Positions 31,443 to 40,710 of a DNA stretch of 64,000 nucleotides are shown here, in pieces. This DNA is from Micromonospora sp. FIMYZ51 (GTDB lineage: Bacteria > Actinomycetota > Actinomycetes > Mycobacteriales > Micromonosporaceae), in NCBI RefSeq assembly GCF_038246755.1, contig NZ_CP134706.1, positions 4,340,001-4,404,000 on the forward strand, written 5' to 3'. Position 1 is the first letter of the stretch; each line of letters opens with the position of its first letter. The notes below the pieces were generated by a model, which did no database searches, was not told where the DNA came from, and worked only from the letters and a program-made list of their open reading frames with translations. The translations under genes were made by a program, and so were the position numbers.

Positions 31443-34251
31443 TCGTGACCGGCGACGGGGCACCCGCCACCACGGCCGGGTCCAGCCCGAGCGAGACGAG
31501 CACGTCGGCGTACCGGCGGCGGGCGTGTGCCGCCGCAGCGGCGTTGCCGGCCCGGTCGTGCGCGGCGATCAGCGCCCGCCAGCCGGCATCGTGGCAGGAG
31601 TCGATCTCGACGCAGCGGGCCGCCATCGCCATCGCCGACTCCACCTCGTCGCCGCGCAGGGCGGCCTCGGCGAGCCGGGCCGCCGCGTCGGCCGCCTGGC
31701 GGCGCAGGGTCTCCCGCTCGGCCACCACCCACTCCGCCGGGCCGTCCTCGGGCAGCAACTCACCGGCGTACGCGGCCATTGCCGCCCGCAGGTCGTCCAG
31801 GGCCCGGGGGTCGGTGGGAGCGCGCCGGGCGACCCGCTGCACCGCGCGCCGGAACTCGCTGACGTCACACCACGCGTCCGGTGGCAGCGCCAACAGGTAC
31901 GCGTCGCCGTCGCGGTGCAGCAGCGTCTCCCGGTCGCCGTGCGGCAGTTGGGTGTCGAGGAAGCGACGCAGGCTGGAGAGGGCGACGTGCAGGCTCCGGG
32001 TGGCCGTCGCCGGGTCGGTGTCCGGCCAGAGCGCGTCGAGCAGCCGGTCGCGATGCACCGGTGCGGCCCGCATGGCGAGCATCCGGGCCAGCGCCCGGGC
32101 CCGGGGACGCAACGGAGTCCAGTTCAGCGGCTCGCCGCGCAGGCAGATCTGGAACCCGCCGAAGCAGCGTACGGTCAGCGGGGCGGTGCGGGGCACGGCC
32201 GCCGACGGCGGGGCCTCGGGGGTGAGCCAGGCGGACACCGCCGCCTGGGGCAGCCCGGCGTGCTCGGTGGCGGCGTGCAGGGCGGTCAGCGCGTTGCTGC
32301 GGCCGGGCCCGGCCGGCACCCCGGCCGCGAGGGCGAGCACCCGTGCCCCCGGCACTCCGGCGGCCCGCGCGGTACTCTCCGCCCGCCGGACCTCGACCTC
32401 GGCGTCCGGCACCCGGGTACGCACGGCGGCCAGCGCGAGCAGGGACTGCGCCCAGGCGGCCAGCACTCCGGCGTCCAGCGCGCGGGCCCGGTCGAGCAGC
32501 CGGGTCGCCTCCTCCGGTGCGAGCCCGCCGTGCAGCGACCGGGCCAGTGTCACGCATCCCGCCGCGAGCAGTGCGCCCCACGGGTCACCAAGCCGGTCGC
32601 ACTCCTCCACGACCGCGGCGGCCTCCTTCAGGTCAGGCTCCGCCCCGCTCAGCGCCGGTACCGCCCGGGCCAGCCGGACCAGCCAGGGCAGTCCCGCGCG
32701 GTCGGCGGCCAGGCCCACGGCGGCGACCATGGTGACCGCCCGTGGCTCGGCGCGGGCCACCGCGACGGCGGCCCGTAGCAGCCGGCCGGCGAGCCCCACC
32801 AGGCCGGTGTCGGCCCAGGTCTCCTGCTCCAGTACGCGCAACGCCTCGGTGACGTGCCCGGCCAGCAGCGAGGCGGCGGCTCGGACCAGCACGTCCTCGG
32901 CGCCGGCCAGCCGCTCCGCCTCCCCGACCACGACTGCCGGGTGCCGGCGGGTGGCGGTACGCAGCCAGCCCGACCAGTGCCCGCGCCAGTGCGGCGTGTC
33001 CGGCAGCCAGGCCGTCACGTCCGCGCGCAGGGATCGGCAGCGGGCCGCACCCGGACCGGCGCCGAAGAGTTCCTCGGCCCGACGCAGCAGTGGTGCCGCC
33101 GCCGCCAGTTGTCCCTCGTTGATCCGGTGCTGGGCGTCGGCCAGCACCAGCCACGGATCCTCCGCGATGAACCAGGCCGGCAGCACGTCGGACCACGGGT
33201 CGAGACCGTGCACGGCGACGGCGCTGCCGGCGGCGTCGAGCAGCCGGTGCACCTCGGGCCACCGCTGGGCGCGGGCGAAGCAGCGCGCCGCCTCCAGCGT
33301 CGCGCCCTCCTCGGCGAGCAGTCGACCGGCGCGGGCATGCCAGTCCCGGGCCCCGACCTCCCCCTTCTCCTCGGTCAGCACGGCGGTGAGGTGGCCCCGG
33401 AGCACCTCGTGGTAGGTGAAGGACCGGCCGCCGTCGTGGGACACCGTGAACGCCTGGCGCCGTTCCAGTTCTTCCAGCGCCACCTGCGCGCCGCCGCTGT
33501 CCAGCAGCCGGTCGCACCGCTCGGCGGTAACGATCTCGAAGACCGAGGTGAGGACGAGGAACCGGTGCAGCTCGGGGGCCAGTTCCGCAAGTACGGTACG
33601 GGTGAGGTAGTCGCGGGACAGCGCCGAGCGGACCTTCAACGTGGCCACGGCGCGGCGCCGGTCGGACAGCGGCTGGCCCTGGGTGGAGAGGTGGTAGAGC
33701 TTCAGCCCGGCCGCCCATCCGCCGAGTCGACGGGCCAGTGCCGCCACGTCGTCGGCGGGCAGTGGTTCCCGGTAGACGTCCCGCAGCAGCCGCTCGACCT
33801 CCCAGGTGCGGAAGCGCAACTGCTCGGCGTCGACGACGACGCTGTCGGAGAACTCGTGCCGGGTCAGGATCAGCGGCGAGACCCGACGGGTGCCGATCAG
33901 GACGCTCAGGCCCTCGCCGGTCAGGGCGAGAGCCCGTTCCAACAGCACCGACTCCCCCGGCGAGCCCTCGATCAGGTGCAGGTCGTCGACGATCAGCAGC
34001 CCGTCGTCGCCGTTCGGCCGGGCCGCGTCGACGCGGGCCAGTACCAGCGCCGGATCCGCGTCCGCCGGCACGATCCGTAACCAGCGCACCGGCCCGTCGA
34101 CCTGGTCGGCGTACTGGGCGAGCAGGGTGGTCTTGCCGCATCCGGCGGGCGCCACGACCAGGCCGAGCGACCGCGGTCGTACGCCCAGCGAGGTGATCAG
34201 CCTCGATCGCATGAGGCCCCGCGACGGGATGCGGGCAGACTCCGTCGACAT
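31357..34251 (-). CDS. SARP/BTAD-type regulator with N-terminal LAL/MalT-like ATPase
   Basis: 964 aa from ATG 34251, preceded by GGGAGG at 8-9 nt. The N-terminal NTPase has Walker A APAGCGKTTLL (about 33-43) and Walker B LLIVDDLHLI, followed by a winged-helix and TPR-like region (about 250-690). From about residue 700 there is an OmpR-like DNA-binding domain (LTVRCFGGFQICLRGEPLNW, RARALARMLAMRA) and a bacterial transcriptional activation domain (SLHVALSSLRRFLD onward). Such proteins activate secondary metabolism or other silent operons. It converges on the eCIS operon with overlapping 3' ends and diverges from the MFS gene, which is the more likely target. Confidence 0.88.
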   Translation of the reverse strand: MSTESARIPSRGLMRSRLITSLGVRPRSLGLVVAPAGCGKTTLLAQYADQVDGPVRWLRIVPADADPALVLARVDAARPNGDDGLLIVDDLHLIEGSPGESVLLERALALTGEGLSVLIGTRRVSPLILTRHEFSDSVVVDAEQLRFRTWEVERLLRDVYREPLPADDVAALARRLGGWAAGLKLYHLSTQGQPLSDRRRAVATLKVRSALSRDYLTRTVLAELAPELHRFLVLTSVFEIVTAERCDRLLDSGGAQVALEELERRQAFTVSHDGGRSFTYHEVLRGHLTAVLTEEKGEVGARDWHARAGRLLAEEGATLEAARCFARAQRWPEVHRLLDAAGSAVAVHGLDPWSDVLPAWFIAEDPWLVLADAQHRINEGQLAAAAPLLRRAEELFGAGPGAARCRSLRADVTAWLPDTPHWRGHWSGWLRTATRRHPAVVVGEAERLAGAEDVLVRAAASLLAGHVTEALRVLEQETWADTGLVGLAGRLLRAAVAVARAEPRAVTMVAAVGLAADRAGLPWLVRLARAVPALSGAEPDLKEAAAVVEECDRLGDPWGALLAAGCVTLARSLHGGLAPEEATRLLDRARALDAGVLAAWAQSLLALAAVRTRVPDAEVEVRRAESTARAAGVPGARVLALAAGVPAGPGRSNALTALHAATEHAGLPQAAVSAWLTPEAPPSAAVPRTAPLTVRCFGGFQICLRGEPLNWTPLRPRARALARMLAMRAAPVHRDRLLDALWPDTDPATATRSLHVALSSLRRFLDTQLPHGDRETLLHRDGDAYLLALPPDAWCDVSEFRRAVQRVARRAPTDPRALDDLRAAMAAYAGELLPEDGPAEWVVAERETLRRQAADAAARLAEAALRGDEVESAMAMAARCVEIDSCHDAGWRALIAAHDRAGNAAAAAHARRRYADVLVSLGLDPAVVAGAPSPVTITADRRIPLPRSPRPGSARDRTSSGQPA

Positions 34252-34520
34252 CACGTACACCTCCCCCAAGGCCGCCCATGAGGACACGTTGCCGTGACCG
34301 CACCACCGCTCATGGTAGTCAGGGAAATCGCATCGTAGCTTTCGGTAATCCGACCCAGACCGTCGGATTTAAGTCGATTGACATCGATCACCTTGCCCTT
34401 CAGGTCGTCCGCGCCCGTACCGAGACGCTGCTGGCGTCCCTGCTCAACCGAGGTTTCCCGGCGGACCGGCCCGGCCGAGGACCGACGTGCGCGTTTGTCC
34501 GGCCCAGTCGGGGTACCGAT
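34252..34520. promoter_or_regulatory. Divergent promoter region, SARP-type regulator / MFS exporter
   Basis: 269 bp, AT-richer than its flanks between about 34310 and 34400. It contains TTGACA at 34380-34385 on the plus strand without an obvious -10 at the right distance. No operator palindrome is evident to me. Confidence 0.4.
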
Positions 34521-35873
34521 GTGACGATGGCCGAGGACCGATCCCCCCGTGCGGACGCGTCCGAGCCCGGCGGTGTGCCGCCGGGCTCGGACGCGGTGCT
34601 CGTGCCGCCCGCCGGTGGGGTGCCCACGCCACCCCAGCGGGTCCGCTGGGCCGGCGCGGTGGCGGCGTTGCGCTGTCCGCCGTTCCGGACCTTCTGGGCG
34701 GGCTCGGTCTGCGCCAGCACGGCCACCTGGATGCTCAACCTGACCGTGCCGCTGCTGCTGTACCAGGCCACCGGTCGGGCCCTGTGGGCCGGGCTCGGCG
34801 CCTTCGCCCAGTTCGTACCGGCGATGCTCGGCTCGCCGGTCGGCGGGCTGCTGGCCGACCGCTACCCACGTCGGGCCGTGCTGGCCGTCTCGCAGGCCGT
34901 CACGTTGCTCGTCGCCCTGGTGCTGGCGCTGCTCAGCCGGGCGGACGCGGCGCCACCGGCGGCGTTGCTGACCCTGATCGCCCTCGCTGGCGCGGCGAAC
35001 GGGGTGCAGACCCCCGCCTGGCAGAGCCTCATCCCCCAGTTGGTGCCCGCCCGTCACCTGCTCAACGCGATCTCACTCAACGCGATGCAGGCCAACCTGG
35101 CCCGGGCGCTGGGTCCGGTGCTGGCCACGGCGGTGCTGGTCCGGGCCGGTAGCACCGCCGCCTTCCTGGTGGCCGCCGCAGCCAACGTCCTGATGCTGCT
35201 CGCCCTCGCGGCGGTACGGCCCCGCCCGATCCAGGGCCCGACGTCGCGCAGGTCGATGCTCGCCCGGCTGCGCGACGGCGTGCGGTACACCCGCCGGGTG
35301 CCCGGTCTGCTGATCGCGGTGCTGCTCGCCGGCAGCGTGTCCTTCGTCAGTACGCCGATCGTGCAGCTCGCGGCGGTCTTCGCCACCGACGTCTACCACG
35401 CCGGTACCACCGGCGCCGGCCTGCTCGCCTCCGGACTGGGCACCGGTGCCGTCATCGGCGCGGTGCTGCTCAGCGTCTACGGCACCGGCCACCGGCGGGC
35501 CCGGGTCGCCGGGCTGGCGCTTACCGTGCACGGGCTCGCCACCCTCGCCCTGGCCGCGGCCCCGACGCTCTGGTCCGGGTTCGCCGCGGTGCTGCTGCTC
35601 GGGGTGAGCTACCTCGCGGTGCTCTCCAACGCCAACGTGACAATGCAGGTGCTGACGCCCGAGGCGTTGCGCGGCCGGGTCGCCTCGCTGTACTGGATGG
35701 CCTTCGCCGGTGGCTATCCGGCCGGTGCCCTGGTGCAGAGTTGGCTGGCGGACCTGATCGGGGTGCGGTGGGCGGTGGCGCTGACCGGGCTGGCACTGGG
35801 CCTGCTGGTGGTGTGGCTGCGGCGACGCCGGCTGCTGGAGGCCCTGGACGGTCCCGCACCACCCAGCCGGTGA
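34521..35873 (+). CDS. MFS transporter, DHA3/EntS-like exporter
   Basis: 450 aa from GTG 34521 (GGGG 7 nt upstream; ATG 34527 is also possible). After a disordered N-terminus come about 11-12 hydrophobic helices. The A-motif-like loop LADRYPRRAVL lies after TM2, and QTPAWQSLIPQLVPARHLLNAISLN-type text (split here into its parts) is typical of the DHA3/MFS_3 family, which exports siderophores and macrolides. It is divergent from the SARP-type regulator, suggesting regulated efflux; the substrate is unknown. Confidence 0.88.
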   Translation: MTMAEDRSPRADASEPGGVPPGSDAVLVPPAGGVPTPPQRVRWAGAVAALRCPPFRTFWAGSVCASTATWMLNLTVPLLLYQATGRALWAGLGAFAQFVPAMLGSPVGGLLADRYPRRAVLAVSQAVTLLVALVLALLSRADAAPPAALLTLIALAGAANGVQTPAWQSLIPQLVPARHLLNAISLNAMQANLARALGPVLATAVLVRAGSTAAFLVAAAANVLMLLALAAVRPRPIQGPTSRRSMLARLRDGVRYTRRVPGLLIAVLLAGSVSFVSTPIVQLAAVFATDVYHAGTTGAGLLASGLGTGAVIGAVLLSVYGTGHRRARVAGLALTVHGLATLALAAAPTLWSGFAAVLLLGVSYLAVLSNANVTMQVLTPEALRGRVASLYWMAFAGGYPAGALVQSWLADLIGVRWAVALTGLALGLLVVWLRRRRLLEALDGPAPPSR

Positions 35874-35965
35874 ACCGTGCCGGGCCCCACCTCACCCGGC
35901 CGGTGAGCGATCTTGTTTATCCGCGCAGGTCGCCGGGTAGCACCCCGGTTCACCAGCAGCACCGA

Positions 35966-35988
35966 GCCCGGCGTCCGTGACGCCGGGC
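35966..35988. terminator. Hairpin upstream of the lactone oxidase gene
   Basis: Perfect 9-bp stem GCCCGGCGT / ACGCCGGGC with a CCGTG loop, 93 nt after the MFS stop and 20 nt before the next start. It may be a terminator or a 5'-leader structure; there is no T-tract. Confidence 0.45.
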
Positions 35989-35993
35989 CGTCG

Positions 35994-36004
35994 TTAGGAG
36001 GTGA
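35994..36004 (+). promoter_or_regulatory. Near-perfect Shine-Dalgarno fixing the oxidase start
   Basis: TTAGGAGGTGA is almost fully complementary to the 16S rRNA 3' end and lies 4-5 nt before GTG 36009, which decides the start against a longer frame open to 35913. Confidence 0.7.
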
Positions 36005-36008
36005 CCGC

Positions 36009-37202
36009 GTGCCCCGGGAATGGCGCAACTGGTCCGGCAGTATCCGGTGCACTCCCCGCGACGTGCTCACCCCGGCCGACGAATCCGAAGTGGTCGAGCT
36101 GGTACGGCGGGCCCGCGACAGCGGTACGACGCTGCGGCCGGTCGGCTCCGGACACTCGTCCAGCCCGCTGGTGCGTACCGACGGGTGGCTGGTCAGCGTC
36201 GACCGGCTCGCCGGTGTGCTCGCCCACGACGCCGAGCGGCGACGCGCCACGGTCGGGGCCGGCACCCGACTTGAGGACCTGGGCGAGGGCCTGTTCGACG
36301 CCGGGTTGGCGATGGAGAACCTCGGCGACGTCGACTACCAGACCATCGCCGGCGCCACCGCGACCGGCACCCACGGCACCGGTCCCCGGTTCGGCAACCT
36401 CTCCACCCAGATCGCCGAGGTACGCCTGGTCACCGGCACGGGTGAGGTGCTGGACATCTCGGCGCAACAGCACCCCGAACTGCTGCCGGCGGCCCGGCTC
36501 TCGCTCGGCGCGCTGGGCATCGTCACCCGCCTCACCCTGGACGTCCAGCCGCACTTCGAGGTGGTCCGCCGCACCTGGTGCGCGCCGGTGGAGTGGACGC
36601 TTGAGCACCGGGAGGAACTCCAGCAGCGGCACCGCAACCTCGACTTCTACTGGTACCCGCGCAGCAACCTGACCCAGGTACGCGCCCTGGACGATCGCCG
36701 CGACCCGCCCGAGCCGAGCTGGACCGGACCGATCCGGGAGTTGGAGAGCGGGCCGCTGCACCACAAGCTGCCCCAGGACCGTGACCTGCGGTTCGAGGAG
36801 ATCGAGTACATGCTGCCCAGCGAGGCGTTCGAGGAGTGCTTCGCCGAGGTACGCCGCCGCGTCCTCGACCGGCACCGGGTGGCGGTGGCCTGGCGACTGC
36901 TGGTACGCACCATCGCCGCCGACGACATCTACCTGAGCAACGCCAACGACCGGGCCACCACCACCATCGCCTGCCTGCACAACGTCGGCCTGCCGCACGA
37001 CGAGTACTTCGCCGACATGGAGTCGATCTTCCGGGACTTCGGGGGCCGCCCGCACTGGGGCAAGAAGCACTCGCTGACCGCCAAGGAGCTGCGCGGGCTC
37101 TACCCGGACTGGGACACCTTCGCCGACATCCGCCGCCGGCTCGACCCGGACGGCGTACTGCTCACCCCGGACCTCGCCCGGCTACTCGAGGAGGATCGAT
37201 GA
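36009..37202 (+). CDS. FAD-dependent sugar-1,4-lactone oxidase family protein
   Basis: 397 aa from GTG 36009. It has the VAO/PCMH FAD domain: TLRPVGSGHSSSPLV near residue 40, then IAGATATGTHGTG near 115, the pyrophosphate-binding loop. The C-terminal ALO domain ends with GGRPHWGKKHSLTAKELRGL, whose HWGK motif is characteristic of D-arabinono/L-gulono-1,4-lactone oxidases. These oxidise a sugar lactone with O2 and release H2O2. The stop overlaps the next ATG (ATGA). Confidence 0.9.
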   Translation: MPREWRNWSGSIRCTPRDVLTPADESEVVELVRRARDSGTTLRPVGSGHSSSPLVRTDGWLVSVDRLAGVLAHDAERRRATVGAGTRLEDLGEGLFDAGLAMENLGDVDYQTIAGATATGTHGTGPRFGNLSTQIAEVRLVTGTGEVLDISAQQHPELLPAARLSLGALGIVTRLTLDVQPHFEVVRRTWCAPVEWTLEHREELQQRHRNLDFYWYPRSNLTQVRALDDRRDPPEPSWTGPIRELESGPLHHKLPQDRDLRFEEIEYMLPSEAFEECFAEVRRRVLDRHRVAVAWRLLVRTIAADDIYLSNANDRATTTIACLHNVGLPHDEYFADMESIFRDFGGRPHWGKKHSLTAKELRGLYPDWDTFADIRRRLDPDGVLLTPDLARLLEEDR

Positions 37203-37576
37203 CACCGATCGGCGCGACGACGTGGGTGGTACCCGGCGGACGCATCCCCTTTCCCAGCCACGGCGAGGAGCCGGAGTTCACCGGCTTCGACCAGCTCTGC
37301 GTGCTCAACACCGGCGACCGCCCCGCCGAGCTCGAACTGACCATCTACTACGAGCAGCAGGAGCCGGTCGGCCCGTATCCGCTGCGGGTGCCGGAGCGAC
37401 GCATCCGCCACGTACGCCTCAACGACCTCGTCGATCCGGAGGCGATCCGGCTGGCCCGCCCGTACGGGATCGTCCTCACCTCCTCGGTACCGGTGGTGGT
37501 GCAGTTCCAGCGGCAGGACACCCGCCTGCCGGGCATGGTGGCGCTTACCGACGTCATCGCCCACCCCGGCGGCTGA
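37199..37576 (+). CDS. Sensory rhodopsin transducer (ASRT)-like small protein
   Basis: 125 aa from ATG 37199, coupled to the oxidase gene. TTWVVPGGRIPFPSHGEEPE, LCVLNTGDRPAELELTIYYE and PVVVQFQRQDTR match the Anabaena sensory rhodopsin transducer family, a beta-sandwich that forms tetramers. No rhodopsin gene is nearby, so here it is more likely a ligand-binding partner of the oxidase. The exact role is unknown. Confidence 0.85.
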   Translation: MTPIGATTWVVPGGRIPFPSHGEEPEFTGFDQLCVLNTGDRPAELELTIYYEQQEPVGPYPLRVPERRIRHVRLNDLVDPEAIRLARPYGIVLTSSVPVVVQFQRQDTRLPGMVALTDVIAHPGG

Positions 37577-37588
37577 CCGCGACGCGGC

Positions 37589-38836
37589 TCAGGGAACGGC
37601 GACCGTCGCCGGTACGGCGAGCACGACACCGCTTGCGGGTCGGGTCGGAATGCGGTGCAGCGGGATGTCCAGATCCTGCTCCGGCACGTGGTAGTCGAGC
37701 CGGGCGAGCCGCACGGAGAGCGCCCGCAGCAGGGCGACGGTGATCTGCTCCCCCGGGCAACGGTGGCCGGTACGCGGGTCGCCACCGCCCTGCGGTACGA
37801 GGTCGAAGGGGCCGATGGGTCGGCCGATGAAACGCTGCGGGTCGAACCGGTACGGGTCGGGCCAGACTCGCGGGTCGTGATTCTGCCCGTACAGGTCGAG
37901 CAGGACGATGGCCCCGGCCGGAATGCGGGTGCCCTGCCAGGTCAGGTCGGTCGCGGCCCGACCGCCGACGAAGGGGGCGAACGGGTAGAAGCGCCGCACC
38001 TCGTGCGCGAACGCCTCGCTGAAAGCGGGATCGTCGGCGCGGAGCCGGTCGCGGTACTCCGGCCAGCGATGCAGCGCGTGCCCGGCGAACGCCACGAACC
38101 AGGTCACCGCGACGGTCGGTCGGATGACGTTGAGGATCTCGACGGCGGCGGTCTCCGCGTCCAGCAGCCGGCCGTCGCTGTCGCGGTGTTCCGCCACCGC
38201 CGCCAGCACCGACCCCTGCGGCGCCCGGACGTCGCCCGCCCTGATCTGGCGGACCAGGTCGGCCAGCCAGCGCTCCCGACGGCCCCGAGCCAGGCGTGCC
38301 TTCCAGTGGCGGGGTCCCGCCGTGGCGAAGCCGTCCACCATCGCGATCAGGTCCTCGGCGAGCGCGGGCAGGTCCGCCTCGTCCACCGCGATCCCGGTCC
38401 AGTCACAGACCGCGCGGGTCAACACCGCAGGGACCTCGTCGAAGAGCACGACCCGGCGACCCGCCCAGGAGTCCACGGCGGCGTCCCACGCCGCCTCGGT
38501 CCGCTCCACCAGGCCCTCGAACCCGCCGTTCATCAGCAGCGCGGTGAACATCGCCTTGCGGACCCGGTGCGGTTCGCCGTCGAGGGTGTGCACCGCGTCC
38601 TTGCCGAACAGCGTCCCCTGGAGCGGTTCCGGAATGGCGCCCGAGCGCCGGACGTGGCGTTCGTCGTAGAAGAACCGCACCGCCTCCGGGCCGTGCAACG
38701 CCACCGCGGTCTGCCCGAGCAGCCGGGTACGGTACACGTCCCCCGGCTGGCGGCGCATCCGGTTGGGCAGCCAGCCGTATCCCTGAATCGCGACGGTGAG
38801 GGTGTCGTCTACCCGTCCCAGCAGATCAAACAGCAT
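37589..38836 (-). CDS. Cytochrome P450, CYP152-type fatty-acid peroxygenase
   Basis: 415 aa from ATG 38836; a TTG-initiated longer frame starts inside a repeat and lacks a ribosome binding site. The heme loop reads VPQGGGDPRTGHRCPGE with the Cys ligand, and the I-helix has NVIRPTVAVTWF with the Arg-Pro pair that replaces the usual acid-alcohol pair. Both are signatures of CYP152 (P450 BSbeta, SPalpha, OleT), which hydroxylate or decarboxylate fatty acids using H2O2 without a reductase. It is convergent with the oxidase/ASRT operon. Confidence 0.93.
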   Translation of the reverse strand: MLFDLLGRVDDTLTVAIQGYGWLPNRMRRQPGDVYRTRLLGQTAVALHGPEAVRFFYDERHVRRSGAIPEPLQGTLFGKDAVHTLDGEPHRVRKAMFTALLMNGGFEGLVERTEAAWDAAVDSWAGRRVVLFDEVPAVLTRAVCDWTGIAVDEADLPALAEDLIAMVDGFATAGPRHWKARLARGRRERWLADLVRQIRAGDVRAPQGSVLAAVAEHRDSDGRLLDAETAAVEILNVIRPTVAVTWFVAFAGHALHRWPEYRDRLRADDPAFSEAFAHEVRRFYPFAPFVGGRAATDLTWQGTRIPAGAIVLLDLYGQNHDPRVWPDPYRFDPQRFIGRPIGPFDLVPQGGGDPRTGHRCPGEQITVALLRALSVRLARLDYHVPEQDLDIPLHRIPTRPASGVVLAVPATVAVP

Positions 38837-38872
38837 GTGTTGGTGCTGCCCACTCCACCGCCTTCGAAACAA

Positions 38873-38926
38873 GGAAGGGCCCCTTGTTAACGCCTCCGGT
38901 AGTAAAGGGGCCCCCTCTTAACATCC
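38873..38926. repeat. Dimeric GGGGCCC intergenic repeat, copy 2 (inverted)
   Basis: Read on the minus strand this is GTTAAGAGGGGGCCCC..., a spacer ending GGAGGC, then GTTAACAAGGGGCCCTTCC, the same dimer layout as at 18327-18383. It lies just upstream of the P450 gene. Confidence 0.7.
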
Positions 38927-39143
38927 GCAGCCATCGGCCCGCTCCGGTAACCAGGTGGCAACAGCCGAGCCGGGCAGCCTCCGGGCCGCTCGGCTCGTAC
39001 CGGGTCGTTCGTCCGACCGACGCAAGTCAGTCGTTGTGTGGCTGGCGCCAGTCGCGTACCGCGTCGCGCAGGCAGCGGGAGCTGTCGGTGGTCCGCGCCG
39101 GCCATCCGGCGCAGCTTCTGCCGGCGGCGGGGTCGGTTGTTTC

Positions 39144-39785
39144 TCAATCGCTCAGCAGGCCCAGTCGGCCGGCGAGGGCCGCCGCTTCCGCGCGGCAGGA
39201 CACCCGCATCTTGCGCAGCAGCGCGGCGGTCATCCGTTTCACGGTGCGCTCGGAGACGTGCAGCTGATCGGCGATCTCCAGGGTGCCCCGGCCGGCGGCG
39301 ATCGACCGGAGCAGGGCGCGCTCCTCCGGGTCCAGGTCGACCCGGATGCCCGGACCGGAGCGGAGCAGGCCACGCAGCAGCTGCGCGGGCAGCACGGCCC
39401 AACCGTCGAGGACGGCCATCAGTGGCGGCAGCAACGCCTCCGGCTCGGCGCTCTTCGGCAGAAACGCCTCCGCACCGGCCCGCAGCGCCTCCATCGCGGG
39501 TGCCGGATCGTCGTCGCCGGACATGGCGACCACCCGCACCCGGGGCGTCGTCCGCCGGATGGCCGCCACCGCCCGGATGCCTCCGGGCGGCGGCATGTGC
39601 AGGTCGACCAGGGCCAGATCCGGCAGACACCGGCTCATCAGCGAGGCCGCCGCCGCCGCGTCACCGGTGGAACCGACCACCTGCGCCCGGGCACCGGTGG
39701 CCGCCGGCAGCAGCAGTTCGAGTCCGCGGACGAACAGCGGATGGTCGTCGACGACAGCCACCCGGAGAGCCGGGGACTGCACCAT
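39144..39785 (-). CDS. NarL-type response regulator
   Basis: 213 aa from ATG 39785 with AAGGGA upstream. The receiver has the acidic VAVVDDHPLF, phospho-acceptor in LALVDLHMPPPGG and the Lys in FLPKSAEP. A LuxR HTH follows (EERALLRSIAAGRGTLEIAD, LHVSERTVKRMTAALLRKM). It is divergent from the kinase-like gene at 39850 with a 64-bp gap, so the two form a likely two-component pair. Targets are unknown; the neighbouring P450 and catalase genes are candidates. Confidence 0.9.
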   Translation of the reverse strand: MVQSPALRVAVVDDHPLFVRGLELLLPAATGARAQVVGSTGDAAAAASLMSRCLPDLALVDLHMPPPGGIRAVAAIRRTTPRVRVVAMSGDDDPAPAMEALRAGAEAFLPKSAEPEALLPPLMAVLDGWAVLPAQLLRGLLRSGPGIRVDLDPEERALLRSIAAGRGTLEIADQLHVSERTVKRMTAALLRKMRVSCRAEAAALAGRLGLLSD

Positions 39786-39849
39786 GCCTGTTCCCTTCCC
39801 AAGCGGGTACCGATCATGCGGTACACGGCGATCGGGGGGAGCCGGGCAG

Positions 39850-40626
39850 ATGCGGGGACGGTACGGGCTCGCACGGCTGTTGCGGACACTGGGCCGTACC
39901 GGCGGGCGGATCGGGCCGGGAGGGCTGGGCCACACCGGCGGGCGGATCGGGGACGATGATCCGCCGGGCCCGGCCGCTCCCGCCGATCTCCTGCTGCGGG
40001 TGCTCTGCCACGAACTCCGTACGCCCGTCAGCAGCCTGACCGCGCTGACCCGGGCGCTCGCCGACGAGACCGCAGCACTGACCGAGGATGACCGCCGGGC
40101 CGTTGTCGCGCTCGCCCGCGACCAGGCGACGCACCTGGCGGCGCTGCTCGACGAGGCCGCGACGAGCGTCAGCGGGCTGACGCTCGCCGCCCGCCGGGAC
40201 GAGCCGAGGGCACCGCTTGTGGAGATCCTGCCCACCGTCGCGGCCCTCGTGCCGGCGGAACGGCGACGCATCCTGGTCACCCCGCAGGCCGCGAGGTGTC
40301 CCGCGCCGGCCCGCCGCACCCGGCAGGTGCTGGGCAACCTGATCGAGAACGCCCTCCGGCACGGCCCGCCCGCCGGCCGGATCGGCATCCGCGCGGTACA
40401 CCGCCGGGGTGGGCTGAGCCTCAGTGTCACCGACGAGGGGCGGGCGGCGGACGCACTCGTCGAGGCGCTCCGCCGGCCCCTACCGGCCGTCGGCATGTCC
40501 GGTCTCGGGCTGTGGATCGTACGCGAACTCGCCGCCGCCGACGGCGGTCAGCTGCGGCTGCACCGGCTGCGGCCGTACGGGATCGCGCTGGAGGTGCTGC
40601 TGCCCGGCGTACACCCGATCAGGTGA
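39850..40626 (+). CDS. Soluble histidine kinase, partner of the adjacent response regulator
   Basis: 258 aa from ATG 39850 behind GGGGGAG. The H-box CHELRTPVSSLTALTRAL is near residue 52, the N-box LGNLIENALRHG near 163, and G-box MSGLGLWIVREL near 220. There is no transmembrane or sensor domain, only a short Gly/Arg-rich N-terminus with repeated TGGRIG, so it must sense a cytoplasmic signal or a partner protein. It is short for the class, and the first G-box is weak (VTDEGRA). Confidence 0.85.
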   Translation: MRGRYGLARLLRTLGRTGGRIGPGGLGHTGGRIGDDDPPGPAAPADLLLRVLCHELRTPVSSLTALTRALADETAALTEDDRRAVVALARDQATHLAALLDEAATSVSGLTLAARRDEPRAPLVEILPTVAALVPAERRRILVTPQAARCPAPARRTRQVLGNLIENALRHGPPAGRIGIRAVHRRGGLSLSVTDEGRAADALVEALRRPLPAVGMSGLGLWIVRELAAADGGQLRLHRLRPYGIALEVLLPGVHPIR

Positions 40627-40710
40627 CCCGGCCGGGCCACTGGTTGGCCCGCCCGGGTCGTCATGGTGGGAAGGCCCTCGGTGTCAGGTACCCAACACCG
40701 AGGAGGGCAC

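Noticed and set aside
31443..35900. Treating the SARP-type regulator and MFS exporter as part of the eCIS
   Set aside because: They are convergent to the operon and have their own divergent promoter region; nothing but proximity links them.
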